Assembly (NCBI RefSeq): GCF_016097555.1
Contig: NC_054704.1
Coordinates: forward strand, 50,529,437 to 50,593,436
DNA: 64,000 bases
Reading direction: 5' to 3'
Source of the DNA: Gigantopelta aegis
Lineage: Eukaryota > Mollusca > Gastropoda > Neomphalida > Peltospiridae
Of this stretch, positions 54,754 to 64,000 are shown one piece after another. Each line of letters opens with the position of its first letter. Position 1 is the first letter of the stretch. The notes beneath the pieces were generated by a model. That model worked only from the letters and a program-made list of their open reading frames with translations, did no database searches and was not told where the DNA came from. The position numbers and the translations under genes were made by a program.

Positions 54754-55743
54754 TCAATGGTAGATGCGGAAAAGATAAAAAATATAGGCGCAGTCACCAG
54801 TAAAGATTGTAGTTTGATTGATTATGTTATTGGTACTCACCACATGTGTAAATCTGTCATTGACTTTGAAGTGTGTAATTTTGACCCACTCTTTTCAGAT
54901 ATCCACTGTGCAGTTGTACTTACCTGTAAGATTCATACAGACCGTGACATACAAACTCTACGAACAAAATATTTTGAGGCAAAAAAGTGTTTCTCGAAAC
55001 ATAAAACTATAGCAAATAAAATGAATTTAACAAACGCAAGTAAATGTTATAAGAAATATATATTTAAATCTTATTCTCATTACAAATTTAAAACAGAGCA
55101 GAACATGAGGCTATTAAAAACAAATGACCCCAAAGAATTCTATAAAATATTTAAAGAGACAAAAAGCAGGACAGAAAGTGTACCACCGGTTGAAGACTTC
55201 TTTAATTATTTCAGCGAATTAAATAAGGACCTATCGGCCGATACAGTGCCCGACATAAATATTGATGATCTCGTAGACCAAGTAAGTAACGATTATATCA
55301 TAAATGGAAGATTCAGCGAGGACGAAATACTAAAATCAATAAAACAACTAAAAAACAAAGCAGCAGGTGTAGATAAAATAATTAACGAATATATTAAATC
55401 GACAGCCCACTCATTGCTCCCATTCTATGTTAAACTCTTTAATATACTTTTAGACCATAGTGTGTATCCAGAAGAATGGCTGACTGGAATAATTATACCA
55501 ATCTTTAAAAATAAAGGTAGTAGTTCATCCCCTGAAAACTATCGACCAATTACATTACTATGTTGCTGTTCAAAGTTATTTACAACAGTATTAAATAACC
55601 GGTTAACTACTTTTATTGAAGAAAACGATGTTATGAGCGAAGCCCAGGCTGCTTTCCGCAGAGGTTATTCGACTATAGATCACTTATTTACACTTCATTC
55701 ACTAATTGAAAAAGAAACTATATTGCGCATTTGTGGATTTTGA
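54751..55743 (+). pseudogene. LINE B endonuclease end and RT first half
   Basis: Endonuclease end NIGAVTSKDCSLIDYVIGTH and FSDIHCAVV (catalytic His region), a linker, then RT fingers: KAAGVDKIINEYIK, EEWLTGIIIPIFKNKGSSSS, NYRPITLLCCCSKLFTTVLN, AQAAFRRGYSTIDHLFTLH. A frameshift in the A-rich stretch near 55703 (two A fewer than needed) ends the frame. Confidence 0.85.
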
Positions 55744-57247
55744 AAAAGCTTTCGATATGATCCCAAGAGCACATCTATGGCACAAGTTACTAGAAAATAA
55801 CATAAATAGTAAATTCTTTAGAATCATATATCAAATGTATCAAGGTATAAAATCATTAATATTTGTAAATAACAAGAAATCACCATTATTCGCATGCCAT
55901 AATGGTGTACGTCAAGGTGAAAATTTATCCCCGATTTTATTTTCCCTGTATCTAAATGATCTAGAAAACTATTTACTTAACCACGGTTGTGAAGGTGTTT
56001 CTTCCATCGCAGATAATAAAAATAACGCACTAGACATTGGAATACATCTTATTTGCTTATTGTACGCTGACGATACTGCTTTACTAGCAACAAGTGCGGT
56101 CAATTTACAACACACGTTAAATATATTCGAACAATATTGTAATATTTGGAAACTTAAAATAAATACTACAAAAACAAAAGTCTTAATTTTTAATGGAAAT
56201 TCTAAAGATTATAAATATACTTTTAAGATTGAAAAAACTACTCTCGAAAATGTCAAAGAATACAAATATTTAGGTGCCATATTTACTAAACTAAATAAAG
56301 TCAAAAATACTAAGATTAGGCTTAAACAACAGGCGACAAAGGCTATGTATTTCGTTCTGGCAAAAGCAAAAGATCGTCATCTATCAATAGAATGTAAATT
56401 CAAAATGTTTGACTCGATGGTTCTGCCAATATTATTATATGGATGTGAAATATGGGGATTCGAAAACAACGACATCTATAACTCTGTTCAAATCAATTTT
56501 ATTAGACATATTCTCCCTGTGAAAAAGGCTACCTCAATTTGCATGTTATATGGTGAACTTGGTAGAATGCCAGTCGAGTTGACTATCCACAAAAGATTAA
56601 TTTGTTATTGGGCACGAGTTATCTCGGGGAAACAATCTAAACTATCTCTATTATTATACAAATCAATGATGAGATACCATATTAGCAATGGAACTAACTA
56701 TAACTGGATTACTGCTGTTAAAAATATTTTAGATTATCTAGGAATGAGTAATATATGGCTATCACAAACCTTTCTATCGGTAAAATGGCTATCACAACAA
56801 ATTAGCATACGACAAAACGACCAGTATTTACAAACATAGAAAAATAATATTTCAGAATCATCGAGAGGTAAAACCTACGAATATTTCAAAGACCAACTAA
56901 ATTTAGAAAATTATCTTAATATTATTCCTGAAAAATTATGGACTGTTATGATAAAATTTAGGACTTCTAACCATTATTTACCTGTTGAGACTGGACGTTG
57001 GAATACAGTTCTATTAGAAGATAAACTTTGTACTATTTGTGATGAAAACGACATAGGAGACGAATTTCATTATTTATTTGTATGTAGTTTTTTCAATAAT
57101 ACACGGAAAGAATGTTTACATCCATATTATTATATACGACAAAATATATATAAATTTAGAGAACTTATGAGCAGTAAAAGAATAAGCACATTACAAAAAT
57201 TAGCCAAATTCATGAATATAATTTTTCAAGTATTTAAACGCCCATAA
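55706..57247 (+). pseudogene. LINE B RT second half and C-terminus
   Basis: Continues in a new frame: KKLYCAFVDFEKAFDMIPRA, NGVRQGENLSPILFSLYLND, LYADDTALLATS, KTKVLIFNGNS, then thumb and C-terminal region. An in-frame TAG at 56837-56839 is followed in the same frame by the Cys/His segment and a final TAA at 57245-57247. Confidence 0.85.
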
Positions 57248-57750
57248 CAACAACAATACCCAACAACAACCAAAATTACCATATATTAACCAGAACTATA
57301 CTTGATATATTTTAAATCGTATTACATTATTTTATGTCTTATTGTTATTTTATGAAAATTTTATTTTTATTATTATTATTATTTATTTATTTTATTTATA
57401 CCTATATATTGTAATACCGATAATTATAAAGTACACAGTTGTAACTGAAATTTTCTGAATAATTATATTTTACAATATACCTCTACTTTGTTACATCGCA
57501 GAATGCATCTATATGGTTAATACACATATCTCTATAATGTAATATCATGTATTTATATTATTAATACACATATCTTTATAATGTAATGTAATGTAATGTC
57601 ATGTATTTGTATTTGTATTCATATATGTACCAAGCAATGCATTCCTATTATTTGTATCCTCCTGTTAACCATCTTGTCAAAATCAGAATATGTATGTTCC
57701 TCTTACGCCGTTGCATAACGGCCTGAGTGTAATAAAGTTCTGTTCTGTTC
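57248..57750 (+). other. LINE B 3' UTR
   Basis: AT-rich, with repeated ATAATGTAATGTAATGT and ATGTATTTGTATT motifs, ending AATAAAGTTCTGTTCTGTTC. AATAAA is directly followed by TTCTG pentamers, the likely 3' end of the retrotransposon. Confidence 0.65.
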
Positions 57751-58157
57751 TAAAATATTAAAGCTTAACCAGTCATCCTAGAGGACCTAGGTAAACTGTA
57801 GGTTATTGTCTTTATTGGGATATGTACCAGTATTAATTCTGTATTACAAGGTTACCGAATGAGTAGTTAAGGGTTAATTAAAAATTAACCAGTTAGGAAT
57901 AAGAGTTGTAATTCCTTTATTAATTAAGTTCCCCTGGCAGCGTTTCTCAATTATCACTCGTGTGTGTGTTGTATCACGGTGAAGTGATTAGAATATTGTG
58001 TAAACTAGACACCTAGTGATTAATGTGATTAGTTCTGGGTTGTTATTATATTGTTGTTGTTAATTAACTACTGCGGCAAGTACATTTGTCAGCGTAATGT
58101 TAATACAGATTACAAAGTGTATTGTGTTTTGTTGTGTTTTCTAGTGAACTAAACGTG

Positions 58158-58210
<53 letters not shown>

Positions 58211-58355
58211 AGATCTTATCTCTGATCAAACCTAGAACCGAGCCACTCGGGCATTAGACTGCTCGATACAGAGAGATCTAATAGATATACAGTTAGGATA
58301 AATATTTGGATAATCGTGTTTTATTCAGTTACGGGTATTATAGGATCCCCGTGAC
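57751..58355. other. Unclassified sequence with (TA)n
   Basis: Between two LINEs. Contains (TA)n at about 58160-58203 and ends GGATCCCCGTGACA. It may be part of an LTR or another repeat, but no second copy is in the window. Confidence 0.35.
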
Positions 58356-59690
58356 ACTGGATTTATTAAAGGCAGATACATAGGAGAAAATATAAGACTA
58401 ATTTATGATATAATGCACTATACAGAAGTGACTAAAATTCCTGGTCTATTATTACTGATTGATTTTGAAAAGGCCTTCGATTCAGTTTCTTGGTTATTTA
58501 TTGAACAAGCTTTAGAGTTTTAAAATATCAATAAAACGATGGATTAAAACTCTTTATAGAATTCAGAATCCAGAATAATTCAAAATGGATTTCTATCAGA
58601 AAGTTTTAAACCTGAAAGAGGCTGTAGACAAGGGGATCCTCTCTCTCCTTATATTTTTATCATTTGTGCTGCAATTCTAGCAATATAAGAAATTCAAAAG
58701 GTATTAAAGGCATAAAATAGAAGAGGAAGAAGATGTAATGTCCCAGTACCCAGATGATACATTTATTTTAAATGGCTCTCCCACATCCCTGAACAGTACC
58801 TTGTATATTTTAGATAAGTATGCCAACATAAGAATAAATTATTCAAAAACAAAGATTGTATGGATAGGAAGTAAGAAATTTTCCAAGGAGGTCTTTCATC
58901 TTTCTAAATGGAAACTTGAATGGAGTGCTGAAATATTCAATCTTTTGGGTGTTAATTTCTTTGTTAATATTGATGAAATGGTTACTAATAACTTTGAGCC
59001 AAAGATAATGAAAATGAAAAATACACTGAAAACGGGTCAAGCAGGAAATTAACAGTCGAATTGTTGTAGTTAAAACTTTAGTAATTCCAAAAAATAATAC
59101 ATTTGCTAATTGCCCTTCCAAATCCCACAGATAAAATAATAAAACAAATATATAAGATAATTTATGGTTTTATTAGGTAAAATAAACCTGATAAAATAAA
59201 AAAGAAAGAAATATTAGAACAAGAATATAAAAATGGTGGCCTTAAAATGTTAAACATTAAATTTGTTATGATAGCTTTAAAGTCTACTTGGATAAGAAGA
59301 CTATATACATCAAACTGTAATTGGGTCATATGTTTCAAGCAGTTACAGGAATTACAACCGAAAATTTGATAATACACGGTGATTACTATATTCAACTTAA
59401 AAGCAAAAAAAAAAAAACCCACACAAAAAACCCAACACATTTAAGAATAACTTTTGGAAAGATGTATTACAAACTTGGCAAATTATTCAGCAAAAACAAA
59501 CTTATAAAAATATTGAAAAAGTATATAGAATCAATATTTGGAACAATAGTAATATAAGAAAAGATAATAAAATCAATGGTATATAAAAATTATATTAAAA
59601 AAAGGTATAATATTTATACAAAATGTACTGGATGAATATGTGCAATTTATGAACTATGAGAATTTAAAGGCAAATATAATATTAATTCGA
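58356..59690 (+). pseudogene. L1-like LINE fragment (LINE D)
   Basis: Closely related to LINE A but on the plus strand: TGFIKGRYIGENIRLIYDIM at the start, DFEKAFDSVSW, RGCRQGDPLSPYIFIIC, then YPDD instead of YADD (58748), IVWIGSKKFSKEVF, GGLKMLNIKFVMIALKSTWI. Many frameshifts and stops. The YPDD change would itself damage the RT active site. 5'-truncated at nearly the same palm/finger position as LINE A. Confidence 0.8.
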
Positions 59691-59703
59691 ATTTTTTAGA
59701 ATA

Positions 59704-59970
59704 TGGTACATTAATAAAAGTAGTGAATATCAGCGTCTGTATATTCAATGTGTTTCTGGTCGTCTTAATATTTGTAAGAAACCCAAACTGGATTTTGTTT
59801 CTTCAAATAATTTCGTACGTACGATATTAGAACGATCAAAAACACGTTTAATATACAGCCACTAATATTCTAAATAAGAAAATATATTTAATATGTAAGT
59901 TTAATCGTAGGAATATTTTATTAGTCGGAAACATCTTAAAACATTGCAGTAAACTCAGGAATGTCTCTTT
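59704..59970. mobile_element. TTAA MITE family, uninterrupted copy lacking the left end
   Basis: Starts within the left half (ATATCAGCGTCTGTATATTC) and continues without break through CGTCTTAATATTTGTAAG to GAATGTCTCTTTAA. It shows the empty internal TTAA site used in the nest at 46409. Confidence 0.8.
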
Positions 59971-60111
59971 AATCCATCACAAGATTATGGGCTACGCTAT
60001 TTAAAAATCTTAGATTTGCGCCTGCCAATTAAGCAATACCTGTAAATCGCCAATTTTGTTTTTAATTTCCCTTTACGTAACATCGAATTAAGGTAATCGA
60101 ATATCCCTCTC

Positions 60112-60315
60112 ATGACTGGTATATCAAAAGCCGTGGTATGTGCTGTCCTGTCTGTGGGGAAATGCATATAAACGATCCTTGCTGCTAATGGAAAAATGTA
60201 GCGGGTTTCCTTTAAGACTACTAGTAAAAACATGGCAAAATGTTTGACATGCAATAACCGATGATTAATAAACAAAAGTACTCTAGTGGTGTCGTTAAAT
60301 AAAACTTTTTTCTTC
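60112..60315 (+). mobile_element. SINE A, head missing
   Basis: Starts in the core (ATGACTGGTATATCAAAAGC), with GTGCTGTCCTGTCTGTGGGG and the tail GTACTCTAGTGGTGTCGTTA. Confidence 0.8.
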
Positions 60316-61080
60316 TTCGTATTTTACGCGAATAAGATTTGTATGATTCATAGTGTAGGACCAACATCGAATATTGGTACTATCGTAGCTATAATCTTGC
60401 TGCATATCTTGACACCACGATTCAACTATGGTAATAACATGTTAAAATTTTAACATATAATTTAAAGTTATAACTGATAAAAAAAACAATTATAGACCTG
60501 TATTTAAGACTTTTAACAAACAAGTACTCCCACTATTAATTCTGAATAATAAATGCAAACATCGTTCGAAATTGCAAAAATAACAATAACGGTCGTGATT
60601 AAAAACTTGAATGAAAGAAATGCGCAATTATGCTTAATGTGTTCTGCAATGTTAAAGTTATATGAACCTGTATTAACTTGATTAATGATAAGTGACACCC
60701 AACAGTAAGTCATTAATAAAGACAAAACTTTAGTAATTATTTTGACTACTTGTGCTAGCAAGATGTGTCGTTACGACAGTAACAATATCCATTGTTGGTT
60801 CCACACATTGATTGTTATAATATACCAAATAAAAACCTTTTTTTTCAAACTGAAAGGGCTCTGGGCACAGATTATCTTGTTCGAAACGTTTTTTACATAC
60901 TGTTTTGAGTAGAATGTTTTAAGACCACGATGTGTGCTGAATATCGCCCATCACGCTGCTAATTAGTTGAGGCCCGTAGTAACAATATGTGAAATGTAAG
61001 GCACACGCTATTATGTTGAGGTAGAGCAGGGGCGACAAAACATTTGTTTGTTTCATTTATATATTGTAGGACCAAAAAGT
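60316..61080. other. Spacer, nothing recognised
   Basis: AT-rich without supported features. Confidence 0.35.
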
Positions 61081-61095
61081 TAATAATCTTGGAGT

Positions 61096-61149
61096 TAAGG
61101 GGAGTGGGGGGTGGGGGTGGAGTGCGTGTGTGGGTGGGGGGGGGGGGGG
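61096..61149. repeat. G-rich simple tract
   Basis: GGGGGTGGGGGTGGAG-type sequence with a run of 12 or more G at about 61136-61149. Confidence 0.85.
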
Positions 61150-61369
61150 AGTCGGGTGGTAGACGGGGATCACAGGCCTCCGGTTCCTATTGACATGTAG
61201 TTGATAAATGAAATACCGGAACAACAGAAAATTATGATACATTTGATCGACATTATATACGTCCTTTTTAAATTCATCACCCACAATGCACAACACTCAA
61301 CTGTTATGAAAACATGTCTCTGGGCATCTTTATTTCAACAATTTCCGATGAACATGTCCCCAAACCCAC

Positions 61370-61500
61370 ATAAAGATCTTGCACTCTTTGGGAGGTCGGA
61401 TAATTTGCCTTCGACAAAACTAAATTGCCCGTTTTATAATTTTGTGAGACCCCTCCCCCTTTTACAAAATGCTGGATCTGCCCCTGCGTCCAAAATGTAG
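61370..61500. repeat. Short dispersed repeat with CAGATCC end
   Basis: Ends AATGCTGGATCTGCCCCTGC; related ends are seen at about 36500 (GGGGCCAGATCC) and 63023 (CAGGCGCGGATCTAAC). Unclassified. Confidence 0.4.
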
Positions 61501-62877
61501 GTATAAATTCAGTTAACCCTAATCGCAAGTCTATAAAACACATCAGTGCAACGTCAGCTATACTGAATGTAACCGGTTGTCAGAGACTACTGTATTTACG
61601 CCTGGGTTGTAGCAGGTCCAACATTCGAGCGAGTTCGTCCCTCCAATAGTCCCAGACTTTGGTTTGTCTTCATTCATGCATTCTGACTTTCACGAGAAAG
61701 TTTCGGCGTTCGCAAATAGTCCGAGACAACGTCATTGTCTCGATTCATGCATTAGGCCCATGGAAGACGGAATAACTGAGTGGGCGATCATGTGACGCAA
61801 CGTCACGATATAGGTCGGCGAACTTAGAATTCTGCTGTCCGGAGTTTGCCGAAGCTTAGCTGAATGTGGGTGCTGTCGGGTTTCTTTCTGTAGTGTGTGT
61901 ATTATTGATTAATATCTGAATTTTTTTAATCAAGTAACTAGGAAATGGTCGATGTAAATGTATTGACGTCAAACATAGGATTGTTGTGGTATTAGAGCGA
62001 AAATCTTTGACTACTTTTTGGTTGTCGGCGATTGCCAAAAATTTACATAGCTTGTTCTCTGACTGTAATGAGAACGTATTTATGTCCAAATGTCTGTCTA
62101 GCTCTCTTACAGTCAGAGTACTCGGGCCATCTGGATGGGAGTAAGTCAGGTCCCATTTTCACCCCCCCCCCCAAAAAAAAAAACAACAACAAAAAAACAA
62201 AAAAAAACAAAAAAAAACAAACAACAAAAACAAAACAACAACAACCCAACAACAACAAAACAACAACAACAACAGCAACCAAGTGCTTATTTATCGAAGT
62301 ATGAGCATTTTTTTAGGATGATATCAAACATACTTTTCTAACTTAATTTGGGGGTGCAGCAGCTGTATCCCAAAACAAATATGTTGGGCATCTGAGAAAC
62401 TGCGTTTGTGGGGTTAAAAGGACAAAAACAATATACGAAATTAGCATTGAGCTGAAAATACATTGTATCTAAGTATAATAGAGTGTCGCATACCATGTTT
62501 TTATTTATTTTTATGCGATCATTTCTTTAGGATTGTATCCAACATACCTTTCTGACCAAATTTAAATATGCTGAATCCAAAAACATGTGTTATGCTTAAT
62601 GCTTATGTAGTCAAAATAACGAAAACAAAAACACGCTTTTATACTTGGATACAACGTATTTTCGACACAATAATAATTTTGTAGTCGCTCATATTATGAT
62701 CCCTCCATAAATGTAATTTTTCAGATGGACAACATATTTATTTGTATTCAGCACACATATATTAGAATTAAAAACGAAAATATCTATGTTTTCAAACAAA
62801 GTAGGCCTAGATACAAATGTGTTTACAGACAACGAAATAAGAGGCGACCGTTTAAACGAAATTGTTTGAGAATGCTT

Positions 62878-62917
<40 letters not shown>

Positions 62918-63698
62918 GTATGTATTTTAAATAGTTAAAAATCAAAAATAAATAATGTATGCCTAAATGTACATGTTAACATCTCTGTTTGGAAGAATTT
63001 ATGTCTGTACCTATCATGTACAGGCGCGGATCTAACATTTTAGGGGTGTGTTTATCGGGGGGGGGGGGGGTATAACCAAAGTAATGAAGACCAATTGATT
63101 AATATAATTTTGGATTTGTAGGTGATAAAAATATTGATGCCCTCAAGCTAAATCAGAGGATTAATATTTTATATCTTTATTTAGCATAGACCTCATAGTC
63201 GTTTTTTTTTAAAAGTGCCAAACATGTTAAATTGAAACGTAGGTAAATATGTGTGCACTGAAATTGATTGGATTTGAGTGCAAAAAGATCCTTATAAAAT
63301 GAGGCATCGGTTAAGTACAAAGAAGGATGTCGGCAGTACAAATCAAAAGAGGAGAAGAGGTCAGAACGATAGGAAAGTGTTAAAACGGCTTTGCGTAATT
63401 ATAATATTATAGATATTGTATTTGCTTATTACACAAAACTGTGTATTGTGGACACTCGATTATAAAGTGATATTCATCTTCCGTAGCATTAGCATTAAAC
63501 AGAAGTTTTGGTTTGTTTAAAGACGGCGAGACGTAGAATTAAACTGACTGCGGCCATGTGCAGCCACAGCGAAGCGCGCGTCCATCTTTTCTGATTAGTC
63601 ACTGCCGCGGATTAATCTTCAGTATATGTCGCCACATCTTGTTTTATTTTTTTAATTTTTTTTGCCCAGTTTCTCGCGAAACGATTCGGAAGAGCGCT
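61501..63698. other. Spacer with simple repeats
   Basis: A C/A-rich tract (CAA/CAACAA, 62160-62280), (TA)n at 62881-62913 and poly(G) at 63058-63070. 61600-61860 is more CpG-rich than its surroundings but shows no exon. No gene is supported. Confidence 0.4.
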
Positions 63699-63767
63699 AT
63701 GTTGAAGGAAGAAACAAGAAATCCCCAGAAATCCATTAAGGCAGATCGGAGCAGCATATTACCCACC
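63699..63767 (+). CDS. Possible short first coding exon (weak)
   Basis: ATG at 63699 opens 23 codons (MLKEETRNPQKSIKADRSSI...) up to a good donor CCCACC|GTAAGA. The stretch before it is CpG-rich and lacks repeats, as a promoter might be. No family is recognised and no further exon lies in the window, so this is a guess. Confidence 0.2.
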
Positions 63768-63812
63768 GTAAGATATTTCTTTAAAGAGACTATAATGTCG
63801 TGCATATTCAAT

Positions 63813-63948
63813 GGCGTAGCCAGCATGAGACTGAGGAGGCACTTGCCTCATCTAGAATTTCCCCAGATTTATTTAATTTTTCCATGACACTAATATTTAT
63901 TTTACAGGTCCGGGTTTTCCTCGACGTTTTTTCCTCTCTGGCTACGCC
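63813..63948. mobile_element. Small TIR element
   Basis: GGCGTAGCCAG (63813-63823) and its exact complement CTGGCTACGCC (63938-63948) bound 136 bp of non-coding DNA. No target duplication is clear. Confidence 0.5.
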
Positions 63949-64000
63949 CAAGGTATCATTTGTTTTCTACCAACAGCCAAACAAAATTTGAAATAACTGG

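Larger units (their letters stand above)
48800..57750 (+). mobile_element. RTE/RTEX-like LINE (LINE B), near full length but dead
   Basis: Plus-strand non-LTR retrotransposon with a leader, ORF1 (48939-49723), an ORF2 with an expanded repeat region (49820 on), an AP-endonuclease domain (52540-53190 and 54750-54930), a reverse transcriptase (YADD at 56063-56074), a C-terminal Cys/His segment (LCTICDENDIGDEFHYLFVC) and a 3' end with GTTCTGTTCTGTTCT pentamer repeats instead of poly(A). The class is my assignment from those motifs. It is inactivated by a TAG at 52820, a Tc1 at 53198-54690, a frameshift near 55700 and a TAG at 56837. Confidence 0.82.

Noticed and set aside
57800..58355. Solo LTR ending in ...CCCCGTGACA
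   Set aside because: No matching TG start, no target duplication and no second copy in the window.
62032..62304. Lys/Asn/Thr-rich open frame
   Set aside because: Comes from the C/A-rich simple repeat at 62160-62280.

Overview
The window looks like nuclear DNA of an animal, most probably a mollusc. It is AT-rich, its genes are split by introns with standard GT/AG borders, and it is packed with tRNA-headed SINEs, non-LTR retrotransposons, Tc1/mariner, hAT-like and TTAA-target elements of kinds I recognise as common in gastropods and bivalves. The mollusc assignment rests on recall of those repeat families, not on a search.

Three host-gene pieces can be supported. (1) A complete minus-strand gene for the WD40 scaffold WDR83/MORG1 (30734-39472): seven coding exons splice in frame into 305 codons. 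(2) The 5' part of a minus-strand gene (17700 down to 6129) for a 398+ residue, serine-rich protein with a SAM domain split by a ~10.4-kb intron; I could not name it. (3) A first coding exon on the plus strand (42835-43193) with the Cys pattern of the P2X7 C-terminal 'ballast' domain, without any channel sequence before it.

The rest is mostly a stack of mobile DNA. 1-7623: a hAT-like element with 8-bp target duplication, diverged tandem repeats and two TTAA-target MITEs that share one TTAA. 8829-9710: a SINE holding two other SINEs, each with its own target duplication. 13345-15662: a Tc1 remnant followed by a 2-kb element with CAGGGGTGCAGAAA ends carrying a GC-rich, stop-interrupted gene of unknown function. 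19339-23528: an L1-like LINE (minus strand) with a poly(A) tail, into which a complete Tc1 element with an intact transposase jumped. 25200-28700: dead Tc1 copies and a small TIR repeat family, one copy split by a SINE. The WDR83 introns hold SINEs and an internally deleted mariner. 43537-44180: a cluster of GC-rich hairpin motifs. 46409-47366: a MITE that appears to have inserted into its own internal TTAA repeatedly. 48800-57750: an RTE/RTEX-like LINE whose pre-endonuclease region has grown into about 21 in-frame 93-bp repeats, and which carries a second intact Tc1. 58356-59690: a second dead L1-like LINE.

The gene features do not form an operon or pathway; the biology here is nested transposition around a few intron-rich host genes. 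The two intact Tc1 transposases, the coding minisatellite in the LINE, the GC-rich cargo gene and the self-nested MITE are the most unusual items.
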